A DNA stretch of 64,000 nucleotides from Streptomyces sp. NBC_00250. Its GTDB lineage: Bacteria > Actinomycetota > Actinomycetes > Streptomycetales > Streptomycetaceae. Shown here piece by piece: positions 9,246 through 18,272 of this stretch. The stretch is taken from positions 5,891,501 through 5,955,500 of the forward strand of contig NZ_CP108088.1 in the NCBI RefSeq assembly GCF_036192275.1, read 5' to 3'. Position numbers and translations under genes: made by a program. Every line of letters starts with the position of its first letter. The first letter of the stretch is position 1. The notes beneath the pieces are model-generated. The model worked only from the letters and a program-made list of their open reading frames with translations. It did no database searches and was not told where the DNA came from.

Positions 9246-9659
9246 ATGCCCACGGACACGAAGAAGGCACGACGTGGCCGACTGCTCGCCCGTGTCCTGG
9301 CGCCCCTGCTCCTCGCCCTCGTGCTGATTCCGGTCCCCGGCATCGGCCCCGGCGCCGGTACCGCCGAAGCCGTCTCCGTCTGCCAGGGCCGCCCCGCCCG
9401 GACCATCACCTTCGCCACCGGCGAGCTGCGCCTCTACCGGACCCGCCACTACGCCTGCGCCGTCACCGTCGCCAAGCGGCCCGGCGCCCGCCGGCCGATG
9501 GCCGTCTCCCTCCAGCCCCGCGGCGGCCGGCCGGCGGTCTCGTCCGGACGGTTCGACCGACAGGCCGGTCCCGTCACCGTCCACGCCCTCAACCGCTGTG
9601 TCCGCGCGGGTGGTTCGGTGTCCGGCCGGGGCACGACCACCGGCTGGATCCTGTGCTGA
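9246..9659 (+). CDS. Secreted small cysteine-containing protein
   Basis: Protein of 137 residues. The N-terminus has Lys/Arg residues followed by a hydrophobic stretch (LLARVLAPLLLALVLIPV) and an Ala-rich region ending near AEA, a plausible Sec signal peptide. The mature part is about 95 residues with four cysteines (near the mature N-terminus, HYACAV, LNRCVR and the final residue), enough for two disulphides. It ends exactly in a cysteine. The start was chosen because GGGAGGGG precedes the ATG at 9246. No family is recognised; it resembles the many small exported proteins of Streptomyces. Confidence 0.68.
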   Translation: MPTDTKKARRGRLLARVLAPLLLALVLIPVPGIGPGAGTAEAVSVCQGRPARTITFATGELRLYRTRHYACAVTVAKRPGARRPMAVSLQPRGGRPAVSSGRFDRQAGPVTVHALNRCVRAGGSVSGRGTTTGWILC

Positions 9660-9758
9660 TGTGCAGGAAAGTCCAAGGGTAAGGACCAACTGGGGCTGGC
9701 GGTCCACACGTTCCCCCCGCTAGGTTCGCGACACCGTTGTGAACCAAGGGGAGGGTGA

Positions 9759-11204
9759 ATGCGCAAGTCGCTGAGATGGGCGCTGTCGCTTTCGGTGCTC
9801 ATAGGCACCGTGGCACCGACCGGCGTGGCTACCGCCGCGGACACGGACACGGGCAGCACGGCCGTCGTCGACTCGCAGAGCACAGACATCAAGGACCGCA
9901 TCCTGGCGATCCCCGGGATGAGCCTGATCGAGGAGAAGCCGTACGCCGGCTACCGCTTCTTCGTCCTGAACTACAAGCAGCCGATCGACCACCGGCGCCC
10001 GTGGGCCGGCACGTTCGACCAGCGGATCTCCGTCCTCCACAAGGACACGAGCCGCCCGACCGTCTTCCGCACGAGCGGCTACTCGCTGAGCACCACGCCC
10101 AGCCGCGCCGAGCCGACCCGGATCATCGACGGCAACCAGGTCTCCATGGAGTACCGCTTCTTCACGCCGTCGCGTCCGCAGCCCGCCGACTGGTCCAAGC
10201 TCGACATCTGGCAGGCGGCCAGCGACCAGCACCGGATCTTCACCGCGCTGAAGAAGATCTACGGCCAGAAGTGGCTCTCCACCGGCGCCTCCAAGGGCGG
10301 CATGACCGCCACCTACTTCGAGCGCTTCTACCCGCGTGACATGGACGGTGTCGTCGCCTACGTCGCCCCGAACGACGTGGTCAACAAGGAGGACTCGGCC
10401 TACGACCGGTTCTTCGAGACCGTCGGCACCAAGGAGTGCCGCGACCGCCTGAACAACCTGCAGCGCGAGGCCCTCGTCCGCCGCGCCCCCCTCGAGGCCA
10501 AGTACAAGGCGTGGGCGGAGTCGGAGGGCGTCACCTTCAACACGGTCGGCACGCTCGACAAGGCCTTCGAGGCCGTCGTCCTCGACTTCGTGTGGGGCTT
10601 CTGGCAGTACTACGGCGAGGACGTCTGCGACCAGATCCCGGTGGCGAAGACCGCCACCGACGACGAGGTGTACGGCACGATCGACGCCTTCTCCGGCTGG
10701 GCCGCCTACACCGACCAGGGCCTGGAGCCGTACACGCCGTACTACTACCAGGCGGCGACCGAGCTCGGCTCGCCCACGATCAAGCAGCCGCACCTCAAGG
10801 GCCTGAGCCGCTACGGCTACCAGCCCGCGAGCAACTTCGTGCCGCGCGAGATCCCGATGAAGTTCAAGCAGCACGCCATGCGTGATGTGGACAACTGGGT
10901 CCGCAAGAACGCGAACAAGATGCTGTTCGTGTACGGCGGCAACGACCCGTGGGGCTCCGAGAAGTTCCACCTCGGCAAGGGCGCGCGCGACAGCTACGTG
11001 TACGTGGCCCCGGGCGCCAACCACGGTGCGAACGTCGCCGGGCTCGTCGAGGCCGAGCGGAACAACGCCACCGCCCGCATCCTCGACTGGGCCGGCGTCC
11101 CCGCCCCGGCCGCCCAGGCGGCGCAGCCGCTGGCCCGCTTCGACGCGCGCCTCGACAAGCCGGTCGACGAGGACGCGACGAAGGAGCACGGCCTGCGGCC
11201 GTGA
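9759..11204 (+). CDS. Secreted tripeptidyl aminopeptidase, peptidase family S37 (PS-10)
   Basis: Protein of 481 residues with a Sec signal peptide (MRKSLRWALSLSVLIGTVAP, cleavage probably after ATAA near residue 27). It matches the S37 family of Streptomyces tripeptidyl aminopeptidases, serine proteases that remove tripeptides from exported proteins or nutrients. Triad residues can be placed: the nucleophile in GASKGG (near 178), Asp in YGGNDPWG (near 393) and His in PGANHGAN (near 421). The ATG follows GGGAGGGTG. It is transcribed alone and ends at a strong hairpin. Confidence 0.9.
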   Translation: MRKSLRWALSLSVLIGTVAPTGVATAADTDTGSTAVVDSQSTDIKDRILAIPGMSLIEEKPYAGYRFFVLNYKQPIDHRRPWAGTFDQRISVLHKDTSRPTVFRTSGYSLSTTPSRAEPTRIIDGNQVSMEYRFFTPSRPQPADWSKLDIWQAASDQHRIFTALKKIYGQKWLSTGASKGGMTATYFERFYPRDMDGVVAYVAPNDVVNKEDSAYDRFFETVGTKECRDRLNNLQREALVRRAPLEAKYKAWAESEGVTFNTVGTLDKAFEAVVLDFVWGFWQYYGEDVCDQIPVAKTATDDEVYGTIDAFSGWAAYTDQGLEPYTPYYYQAATELGSPTIKQPHLKGLSRYGYQPASNFVPREIPMKFKQHAMRDVDNWVRKNANKMLFVYGGNDPWGSEKFHLGKGARDSYVYVAPGANHGANVAGLVEAERNNATARILDWAGVPAPAAQAAQPLARFDARLDKPVDEDATKEHGLRP

Positions 11205-11222
11205 CACCCCGTGGCAGGTGAG

Positions 11223-11252
11223 GTGGGGTGCGTCCGGCGGGACGCACCCCAC
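11223..11252. terminator. Bidirectional hairpin terminator
   Basis: Perfect 13-bp stem GTGGGGTGCGTCC / GGACGCACCCCAC with a GGCG loop, placed between convergent stops at 11204 (+) and 11260 (-). Confidence 0.88.
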
Positions 11253-11259
11253 GTCCGTG

Positions 11260-13092
11260 TCAGCGGTACGACAGGCCGTACCCGACCGGGTGGAGCACCT
11301 TCGCCGGGTCGTCCGCGCTCTGCACGGGGACCGGGAGGCGACCCCTGGGCCTGGCCCGGCCGGCCAGGACCCGTACCGCGGCGCGGAGTTCGACATCGGT
11401 CCAGGAGTAGGCGGCGAGCGTCGCCCGCTGGCCGTCGATCCGGGCGATGTCGTACGGGTTGCGGATCGCGATCGTCACGACGGGCACCCCGGTCGCGACG
11501 AGCCGCGCCACGAGCGTGCGCTGCGGGCTGGTCGCGGTGACGTTGTACGTACCCACCACGATCACGTCCTTGCCCGCGGCCGCCGCCACCGCCTCCTCGA
11601 TCTTCGCGGCCGTCGGGGTGGTCCCGGTGGAGAGCGCCGTCGCGGTGAAGCCCAGCTCGGTCAGGGCGGTCGCGAGCGTCGTGGTCGGCGGACCCGTCGT
11701 ACCGGAAGGGGACGCCGGGTCGGCGCCGACGACGAGGACCGAGCCGTGGCGTGCCGGGCTCAGCGGCAGGAAGTCGCCCTCGTTGAGCAGCAGGGTCGTG
11801 GTCGCCTCGGCGATCCGGTCGGCCTGGGCGAGGTGGGCGGCGGTGCCGACCACCCGCTCGACACCGGCCCGGGTGACGTACGCGTTCCGGAACAGACCGA
11901 GCTTCGACTTGAGCCGCAGAATGCGCAGGATCGATTCGTCGAGCCGGTCCTCCGTCAGCTCGCCGTCCTTGACGGCCTTCAGGACCGCGTTCCAGGCCAC
12001 GTCGAGCTTCGGCGGGTTGAGCAGCTGGTCCACCCCGGCCTTCAGGGCGAGGACCGGGACGCGCTCGTCGCCGTACTTGGTGCGGACCCCCTCCATGCCG
12101 AGCGAGTCGGTGACCACGACGCCGTCGTAGCCGAGCTCCTCGCGGAGGATGCCGGTGAGGATCGGCCGGGACAGCGTCGCCGGGTCCTCGCTCCGGTCGA
12201 GCGCCGGGACCACGATGTGCGCGGTCATGATCGAGTCGATCCCGGCGTCGATCGCGGACCGGAACGGCGGGGCGTCGAGTTCGCTCCACTGGGCCCGGGT
12301 GTGGGTGATCGTCGGCAGCCCGTAGTGGCTGTCGACGGCGGTGTCGCCGTGCCCCGGGAAGTGCTTGGAGGTGGCCGCGACCCCGGCCCGCTGATAGCCC
12401 TTGACCTGCGCGGCGACCATACCGGCGACCGCCGTCGGGTCGGAGCCGAAGGAGCGGACGCCGATGACCGGGTTGGCCGGGTTGACGTTGACGTCCGCGA
12501 CCGGCGCGTAGTTCTGCCGGATGCCGACGGCCGCGAGCTCCTCGCCCGCGATCTGCGCCGCCTTGCGGGCGTCCGCGTGCGAGCCCCCGGCGCCGAGGGC
12601 CATCGCGCCGGGCACCAGGGTGGCGGGCTCGCCGACCCGGCAGACGATGCCGTGCTCCTGGTCGGTGGAGATGAGCGCGGGGATCGGCGTGGGCTGCGCG
12701 AGGGCGGCCTGCTGGATGCCGTTGGAGAGGGCGGCGATCTGCTGCGGGTCCCGGGTGTTGTGGGCCCAGGAGAAGTAGATGACGCCGCCCACGTGGTAGC
12801 GCTCGACCAGCTCGGCGGCCGTACGGACGCCGATCTCCGTGAGGTTGGCGTCGATGTCGGCCTGGTCGGGGGCGGTCGCGGAATGGCCGTACACCCGCAT
12901 CACGAAGAGCTGGCCGACCTTCTCCTCAAGGGACATGCGGTCGATGATCCGCCGGAGCTTCCGGTCGTCGTGCCGGTCCTGAACGGCGAGGGCGGGGGTG
13001 GTCGCCCCGGTGACGGCGGCCGCTGCCGCGGCGGCGGTCACCGTGAGAAGGGCGCGTCGGGAGGGGGAGGGGGCGGGGGCGCGGTGGTGCAC
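11260..13092 (-). CDS. Tat-exported glycoside hydrolase family 3, NagZ-type
   Basis: Starting at the GTG at 13092 gives 610 residues. The N-terminus SRRALLTVTAAAAA is a twin-arginine signal, so the enzyme is probably exported folded. The catalytic GH3 domain has KHFPGHGDT with the following DSH (near residue 242), the His/Asp motif typical of NagZ-like beta-N-acetylhexosaminidases, and the nucleophile Asp in VVTDSLGM (near 325). A C-terminal alpha/beta sandwich follows. The likely substrates are N-acetylglucosaminides from chitin or peptidoglycan. A GGAAGGAG-like ribosome site precedes the GTG; the in-frame ATG 27 codons upstream has none. Confidence 0.88.
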   Translation of the reverse strand: MHHRAPAPSPSRRALLTVTAAAAAAAVTGATTPALAVQDRHDDRKLRRIIDRMSLEEKVGQLFVMRVYGHSATAPDQADIDANLTEIGVRTAAELVERYHVGGVIYFSWAHNTRDPQQIAALSNGIQQAALAQPTPIPALISTDQEHGIVCRVGEPATLVPGAMALGAGGSHADARKAAQIAGEELAAVGIRQNYAPVADVNVNPANPVIGVRSFGSDPTAVAGMVAAQVKGYQRAGVAATSKHFPGHGDTAVDSHYGLPTITHTRAQWSELDAPPFRSAIDAGIDSIMTAHIVVPALDRSEDPATLSRPILTGILREELGYDGVVVTDSLGMEGVRTKYGDERVPVLALKAGVDQLLNPPKLDVAWNAVLKAVKDGELTEDRLDESILRILRLKSKLGLFRNAYVTRAGVERVVGTAAHLAQADRIAEATTTLLLNEGDFLPLSPARHGSVLVVGADPASPSGTTGPPTTTLATALTELGFTATALSTGTTPTAAKIEEAVAAAAGKDVIVVGTYNVTATSPQRTLVARLVATGVPVVTIAIRNPYDIARIDGQRATLAAYSWTDVELRAAVRVLAGRARPRGRLPVPVQSADDPAKVLHPVGYGLSYR

Positions 13093-13118
13093 TGATGCTC
13101 CTTCCGGCCGTGCGAGGT

Positions 13119-13171
13119 TGAAGGAAATCCGTGTCGGGAATCCCCGGAAGCCGCCTCTGAAGGAAACTTCC
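13119..13171 (-). promoter_or_regulatory. Direct repeats upstream of the GH3 gene
   Basis: The nonamer TGAAGGAAA occurs at 13119-13127 and 13158-13166; the second copy runs into the near-palindrome GGAAACTTCC (13162-13171). The region lies 27-80 bp before the GH3 start, where an operator would be expected. Which regulator would bind is not known. Confidence 0.45.
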
Positions 13172-13205
13172 AAGGGTCACGGATAGCCCGAAAGTAACTG
13201 CCAGG

Positions 13206-14135
13206 TCAAGGACCCGCGCACGAATCACCCACGGCGGCGATCCCGGGCCAGAGTTCCTGGAGCGTACGGACCGTCTCCCGGATCGCCGGGCGCCGCGCCG
13301 CCCCGGTCCGCCACATGGCGTGCAGACGGCGCGTCGGCATCGGGTCGAGCCGCACCGGCGCCACCTCCGGCGGTAGCGTCCCGCGCCCGAGGCGCGGCAC
13401 GAGCGCGATCCCCAGTCCGGCCGCGACCAGGGCGACCTGTGTGTGGTTCTCCTCCGCCTGATGCACGATCAGCGGCTCGAAGCCCGTCTGCCGCAGCGTC
13501 CGCGTCAGCCAGTCGTGGCAGACCGTCCCCGGCGGCTGCGAGATCCACCGCTCCGCCGCCAGCTCCTCCCGGCGCACAGACTCCCGCGCCGCGAGCGGAT
13601 GGTCCCGGTGGACGAGGATGTCGCACAGGTCGTCGCCGATCACCGCCTGCTCCACCCCCGGCGGCACCGGCAGCGGGGCGATGTCCCAGTCGTGCGCGAC
13701 CGCCAGATCGATCACTCCCCGCGCCACCAGGTCGACCGAGACGTGCGGGTCGACCTCCGAGAGACGGGCGTCGACATCGGGATGGGCCCGGCCGAGCTCC
13801 GCGAGCACCCGGGGCATCAGACCGCGCGCCGCGCTCGCGAAACAGCCGATCGCGAGCCGCCCGGCGGGCCGACCGCGCCGCTCTTCGAGACGCACCTCGG
13901 CCTCCTCCACGAGCTTCAGCAACTGGCCTGCGGTGGCGGCGAGTTGATGGGCGTCGTCGGTGAGCCGGATGCCCCGGCCGCTGCGTTCCAGCAGGGTCGT
14001 GCGCGTCTCGCGCTCCAGCTTCGCGATCTGCTGGGAGACCGCCGACGGCGTGTAGCCGAGAGCGGTGGCGGCGGCGCCGACACTGCCGTGGACGGCGACG
14101 GCGTGCAGAGCGCGCAGACGGCCGAGATCCAGCAC
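13206..14135 (-). CDS. LysR-family transcriptional regulator
   Basis: The GTG at 14135 is preceded by GAGGAGG at proper spacing and gives 309 residues, the normal LysR length; the frame is open 20 codons further upstream without a ribosome site. Residues 1-60 form the winged helix-turn-helix (GSVGAAATALGYTPSAVSQQ), and a periplasmic-binding-like effector domain follows from about 85. It is transcribed divergently from the EamA transporter gene across 98 bp, the classic arrangement for control of the neighbour. The effector is unknown. Confidence 0.9.
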   Translation of the reverse strand: MLDLGRLRALHAVAVHGSVGAAATALGYTPSAVSQQIAKLERETRTTLLERSGRGIRLTDDAHQLAATAGQLLKLVEEAEVRLEERRGRPAGRLAIGCFASAARGLMPRVLAELGRAHPDVDARLSEVDPHVSVDLVARGVIDLAVAHDWDIAPLPVPPGVEQAVIGDDLCDILVHRDHPLAARESVRREELAAERWISQPPGTVCHDWLTRTLRQTGFEPLIVHQAEENHTQVALVAAGLGIALVPRLGRGTLPPEVAPVRLDPMPTRRLHAMWRTGAARRPAIRETVRTLQELWPGIAAVGDSCAGP

Positions 14136-14233
14136 GGTGCGTCCTCCTCTTCGAAGCGCGGGACGGATGGATGAAGCATCGCTACATCCCACCATGAAGA
14201 ACTCCGTGCTGGTGCTAAACGGTCGGGGCGGCG

Positions 14234-15241
14234 ATGCTCGACAGCATGCGCCCCGCCCACCTCGCCCTCGCCGCCCTGGTCGCCGCCGTCTGGGGAGTCA
14301 ACTTCGTCGTCATCGAGATCGGCCTCGACCACTTCCCGCCGCTGCTCTTCTCCGCGCTCCGCTTCCTCGCCGCAGCCCTGCCCGCCGTGTTCCTGGTGGG
14401 CCGGCCCACCGTGGCCTGGAAGTGGATCCTGGCGGTCGGACTCGTCCTCGGCGTCGCCAAGTTCGGGCTGCTCTTCACCGGCATGGACCTCGGCGCCCCG
14501 GCCGGACTCTCCTCCCTCGTCCTCCAGGTCCAGGCCGTCTTCACCGCTCTCTTCGCCTTCGTCGCGCTCGGTGAACGCCCCGGCCGCCTCAAGACGGCGG
14601 GGATGGGCGTCGCCCTGGTGGGCATCGGAGTGGCGGCGGCCGACGAGGGCGGGGCCGGGTCCCTCGTGGGCTTCGCGCTGGTGATCGGCGCGGCGGCCTG
14701 CTGGGGCGTCTCCAACGTCCTGACCCGCAAGGCCTCCCCGCCCGACGCGCTCAACTTCATGGTCTGGGTCAGCGTCGTCCCCGTCCTGCCGCTGCTCGGC
14801 CTCTCCCTCCTCCTGGAGGGCCCGGAACGCGACCTCGCGGCCCTGCGCGGCCTCGACTGGACCGGCGTCGGAGTGATCGTCTACGTAGCCTGGATCACCA
14901 CCGTCTTCGGCTTCGGTGCCTGGGGCTGGCTGCTGCGCCGCTACCCGGCCTCGTCCGTCGCCCCCTTCTCCCTCCTCGTCCCCGTCTTCGGCATGTCCTC
15001 GGCGGCACTCGTCCTGGGCGAGGGAGTGAGCCCGGCCCGCTGGTGGGCGGCGGCGCTCCTGGTCGGCGGAGTGGCCCTGACGTCCTTCGCACCGGGCCGC
15101 CGACCGGAGAAGAACTCCGTCGCCCCGGCCAACCCCGTGCCCGTATCGTCGTCCGGCCGTCCCCTCGGCGAGGAACGGCGTACGAACAGCGGCGCACGGC
15201 GTACGAACAGGGACGCACGGCGTACGAACAGCGGCGCGTAG
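14234..15241 (+). CDS. EamA/DMT-family transporter
   Basis: Protein of 335 residues with about ten hydrophobic segments in two repeats of five, the drug/metabolite transporter (RhaT/EamA) fold; several amino-acid and metabolite exporters have this form. The ATG at 14246 (MRPAHLAL) is an alternative start. The hydrophobic core ends near residue 283 (VALTSFAPGRR); the tail is not typical of the family and ends in repeats of RRTNSGA encoded by a 21-bp tandem repeat. It is divergent from the LysR gene, which probably controls it. Confidence 0.87.
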   Translation: MLDSMRPAHLALAALVAAVWGVNFVVIEIGLDHFPPLLFSALRFLAAALPAVFLVGRPTVAWKWILAVGLVLGVAKFGLLFTGMDLGAPAGLSSLVLQVQAVFTALFAFVALGERPGRLKTAGMGVALVGIGVAAADEGGAGSLVGFALVIGAAACWGVSNVLTRKASPPDALNFMVWVSVVPVLPLLGLSLLLEGPERDLAALRGLDWTGVGVIVYVAWITTVFGFGAWGWLLRRYPASSVAPFSLLVPVFGMSSAALVLGEGVSPARWWAAALLVGGVALTSFAPGRRPEKNSVAPANPVPVSSSGRPLGEERRTNSGARRTNRDARRTNSGA

Positions 15242-15275
15242 CGTACGAACAGCGGCGCACGGCGCACGAACAGCG
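15178..15275 (+). repeat. 21-bp tandem repeat, coding into non-coding
   Basis: Units GCGTACGAACAGCGGCGCACG at 15178-15198, 15199-15219, 15220-15240 and 15241-15261, plus a partial fifth to about 15275. Copies differ by one to three bases. The array encodes the last residues of the EamA protein (RRTN repeats), passes through its stop at 15239-15241, and continues to within 15 bp of the next start codon. The unit is a multiple of three, so both overlapping frames stay open. Confidence 0.9.
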
Positions 15276-15288
15276 AGGAAACGCCCAT

Positions 15289-15852
15289 ATGACCTTCGAG
15301 CACATCACCGTCGACTCCCCCGAACCCGCCCCCGGCACCGTCCTCCTGAGCGGCATCCCCGGCAGCGGCAAGTCCACGGTCGCGGCCGCCCTCGCGGCCC
15401 GCTTCGCCCGGGCGGCGCACATCGAGGTCGACGGGCTGCAGGCCCTGATCGTGAGCGGCTGCCACTGGCCGAGCCCGGACGGCGACCCGGAGGCGGACCG
15501 CCAGATCCTGCTGCGCGCCCGCAACGCCTGCCTGCTCGCGGAGAGCTTCACGGCGGCCGGCTTCCTCCCGGTCCTGGACGACGTCGTCGTACGCCGCTCC
15601 CACCTGGACTACTACCGCGCCCAGGCGAAGACGGGCCCGCTGTACCCGGTCTTCCTGGCCCCGGGCCCGGAGAAGGCCTGGGAACGCAACAACGCCCGGG
15701 ACAAGCGCCTGACGACCAATTGGGCCTTCCTGGACGAGGCGATGCGCACGGAACTCTCGGACGAGGGCGTCTGGATCGACAACGCGCACCTGACCGTGGA
15801 GGAGACGGTGGACGCGGTCCTGGCGGCGACGGGCCTGACCCCGCGGAGGTAG
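15289..15852 (+). CDS. P-loop kinase/phosphotransferase (AAA, CPT-like)
   Basis: Protein of 187 residues with Walker A GIPGSGKST at about residues 21-29 and the layout of the small-molecule kinase group that includes chloramphenicol phosphotransferase and shikimate-kinase-like proteins. A later ERNNARDK segment could be the Arg-rich lid. The substrate is unknown. The ATG at 15289 is chosen because the open frame upstream is only the 21-bp repeat read as TAYEQRR, and a GAGGAA ribosome site lies just before it. It follows the EamA gene by 47 bp and may be co-transcribed. Confidence 0.75.
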   Translation: MTFEHITVDSPEPAPGTVLLSGIPGSGKSTVAAALAARFARAAHIEVDGLQALIVSGCHWPSPDGDPEADRQILLRARNACLLAESFTAAGFLPVLDDVVVRRSHLDYYRAQAKTGPLYPVFLAPGPEKAWERNNARDKRLTTNWAFLDEAMRTELSDEGVWIDNAHLTVEETVDAVLAATGLTPRR

Positions 15853-15908
15853 CCCGTCGGATCGCCACCGAGGTGGGGCTCCGACGGGCTGCTTCCCACG
15901 GTCTGTGC

Positions 15909-18194
15909 TCAGGCGAACATGTCGGCGAGCAGCTCGGGGCCGATGACGATGGGCGCGGGGCGGTAGGCGGGCGGCAGCGTGCCCATCAGCTCGCGGACCA
16001 GGAAGTCCCAGGAGCGGGTGCGGACATGGGCCAGGACGTCGATGAAGGTGTGCTCGGCGCCGGGCACGACGTGCAGTTCGACGTCCTTGCCGGCGGCGAG
16101 CAGCCGGTCGGCGAGCCGCAGGGTCTGGTGCGGGTGGACCTGGTCGTCCATGTCGCCGTGGATGAGCAGCAGTCTGCCCGCCAGCCGGTCGGCGAGGTGC
16201 AGGTTGGACGTCCGGTCCCAGGCCTCGGTGTCGTCCGCGCCGTCGTAGGACTCGACGAAGCCGGCGTTGAAGGAGCGGGCGTCGTGGGAGCCGGAGAGAG
16301 CGGCCCCGACCTTGTACACCTCGGGGAGGTCCAGCATCGCCCGCGCCGCGGCGAACCCGCCTCCGGAGTGGCCGAAGACACCGACCCGGTCCAGGTCCAT
16401 CCACGGCCGGGTCTCGGCCAGCTGCGGCAGGGCCGCGGCGTGGTCGGCGAGGGAGCCCGCGTCGGCCAGTCGGCCGAAGGAGGCGTCGTGGAAGGCCTTG
16501 CTCCGTCCCGGGGTGCCCCGGCCGTCGAGCGCGATGACCACGAAGCCGAGTGCCGCGAGGGGTTCGGCGTCCATGCCCATGCCGCCGGGGTCGAAGCACG
16601 GGGCGACCCGGTTGACCTGCGGGCCGGGGTAGAGGTTGTCGATCACCGGGTAGCTCTTGGCGGGGTCGAAGTCCCGCGGCCGGTAGAGCACTCCGTAGAT
16701 GTCGGTCTCGCCGTCGGCCGCCTTCACGCGGAACCGCTCCGGCGCGGTCCAGCCGGTGGCGGCGAGCTTGGTGATGTCGGCGCGCTCCAGCTCCACGAGC
16801 ACCCGCCCGGTCCAGTCGCGGACCGTGGTGACCGGGGCCGTGTCGACGGTGGACGCGGAGTCGATGAAGTACTCCTGGTCGTACGGGCTTTCCGGCAGGG
16901 TCGCGATGTGGTCGAGCGTGTCGTCGGTGAGCTTCGCGAAGCCGGAGCCGTCCAGACCGACCCGGCACACCGTGCGGCGGTAGGGGTCCTCGTCGACGAG
17001 CCCGGAGGCGGTGAAGTACACGACCCGCTCGGCCTCGTCGACGCGCAGGATCTGCCGCACCAGCCACGGCCCGGAGGTGACCTGGCCGAGCAGCTCGCCG
17101 GTGTGCAGGTCGTAGCGGTGGAGGTGGCCCCAGCCGTCGCGCTGCGAGAACCAGAGCACCTCGTCGGCGAGCACGCGCACGAGGGGCGGCTCGGTCATCC
17201 ACTGGTTGGGCTCCACCCGGGTCGCCCCGGTCTCGCTGATCACGGTGGTGACCTCGCCGGTGACGGGGTCGAGGCGGTTCAGGGTGAGGGAGTGCTGGTC
17301 CCGGGGCCGGGCGAGGAAGTACACGGCCGAGCCGTCCGCGGCCCACCAGGCCCACTTGACGGTGATCGGCGACACGTGGGTCATGATCAGCGGCTCGGCC
17401 TGGGCGCGGACCACCGTGCCCTCGGCGACGTCGAGGACGACCAGCTCGGCCTGCGGCAGGTGCTCGTCGCCGGGGTACGCGAACCGCTGGGTGTGCAGGA
17501 GGGGCGCGCCGCCGTCGGCGGGCCCGGCCTCCACGAGGTGGGTCTGTCGGACCTCACGCTCGTCCGTCCGGTGGGCGAGGACCTTCGTCGAGTCCGGCGA
17601 CCAGGCCACCGCGGGCGGCAGGTAGGGCACGCCGAGCTTGCGCAGCAGGGTGGCGTTGCCGGTCGCCGCGGGGCCCGGACCGTACGCGTGATCAGGGGCG
17701 CCGTCGGTGGTCAGCGGCCACTCGCGGCCGTCGGACAGCGACCGCGCCCACAGGTCGTGCCCCCGCTGGGAGACCGCCGACTTGCCGTCGGGCGAGGTCA
17801 CGTCGAGCGGGTTGCCCGGGGCGGTGAACTCGGCCGGCTCGCAGGCGTAACTGTTCAGGTCGCAGCGCCAGTACGCGCCGAACGCCACGAACTTCACGTC
17901 GTTCTCGGTCAGTTCGATGCCCATGAACGGCAGGGCCTCGGGGTCGACCTGCTGTTCGGCGGCGCCGGCCAGCGCGGCGGCCAGCCGGGCGTGGTCGAAG
18001 ACGGGCTCACGCGTGCCCGCCGCCGGGTCGACCAGCACGAACCGCCTGCCGACCCCGTTGCTCACCGCGTACCAGAAGCGCGCGCCCCCGTCGATCCACT
18101 GCGGCCTGACCTTGTCACCGACGACGAGCTCGCCCGGGCGGGCGGGACGGCGGAGGAGCTGCTCTGCGGCCTTGTAGTTCTGAGTAGTGCTCAT
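15909..18194 (-). CDS. S9 family peptidase (dipeptidyl peptidase IV-like)
   Basis: Protein of 761 residues without a signal peptide, so probably cytoplasmic. It has an N-terminal beta-propeller-like part (about 1-480) and a C-terminal alpha/beta hydrolase domain. The catalytic triad is visible: Ser in GHSGGG (near 605), Asp in HGDMDDQV (near 685) and His in GAEHTF (near 717). S9 enzymes of this group cleave short peptides, often after proline. The gene lies 78 bp downstream of the DUF4097 gene on the same strand; whether they share a transcript is unclear. Confidence 0.9.
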   Translation of the reverse strand: MSTTQNYKAAEQLLRRPARPGELVVGDKVRPQWIDGGARFWYAVSNGVGRRFVLVDPAAGTREPVFDHARLAAALAGAAEQQVDPEALPFMGIELTENDVKFVAFGAYWRCDLNSYACEPAEFTAPGNPLDVTSPDGKSAVSQRGHDLWARSLSDGREWPLTTDGAPDHAYGPGPAATGNATLLRKLGVPYLPPAVAWSPDSTKVLAHRTDEREVRQTHLVEAGPADGGAPLLHTQRFAYPGDEHLPQAELVVLDVAEGTVVRAQAEPLIMTHVSPITVKWAWWAADGSAVYFLARPRDQHSLTLNRLDPVTGEVTTVISETGATRVEPNQWMTEPPLVRVLADEVLWFSQRDGWGHLHRYDLHTGELLGQVTSGPWLVRQILRVDEAERVVYFTASGLVDEDPYRRTVCRVGLDGSGFAKLTDDTLDHIATLPESPYDQEYFIDSASTVDTAPVTTVRDWTGRVLVELERADITKLAATGWTAPERFRVKAADGETDIYGVLYRPRDFDPAKSYPVIDNLYPGPQVNRVAPCFDPGGMGMDAEPLAALGFVVIALDGRGTPGRSKAFHDASFGRLADAGSLADHAAALPQLAETRPWMDLDRVGVFGHSGGGFAAARAMLDLPEVYKVGAALSGSHDARSFNAGFVESYDGADDTEAWDRTSNLHLADRLAGRLLLIHGDMDDQVHPHQTLRLADRLLAAGKDVELHVVPGAEHTFIDVLAHVRTRSWDFLVRELMGTLPPAYRPAPIVIGPELLADMFA

Positions 18195-18272
18195 TCTTCT
18201 TGCCCGTCCTCGGTGTCGGTCGCTGATGGTCTTGGTCGGTGAGGTGTCGCCGTAGCGGTCTGCCGTAGCGGT

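Noticed and set aside
4624..9270. A 1548-codon open frame on the minus strand
   Set aside because: It is antisense to the fused ABC exporter and open only because of strong third-position GC bias; its translation is low-complexity Gly/Arg/Asp/Glu with no domain.
15178..15275. CRISPR-like array
   Set aside because: The 21-bp units are directly joined with no spacers, so it is a simple tandem repeat.
15043..15288. N-terminal extension of the P-loop kinase with TAYEQRR repeats
   Set aside because: It is the 21-bp repeat and the end of the EamA gene read in another frame; a ribosome site and family length support the ATG at 15289.
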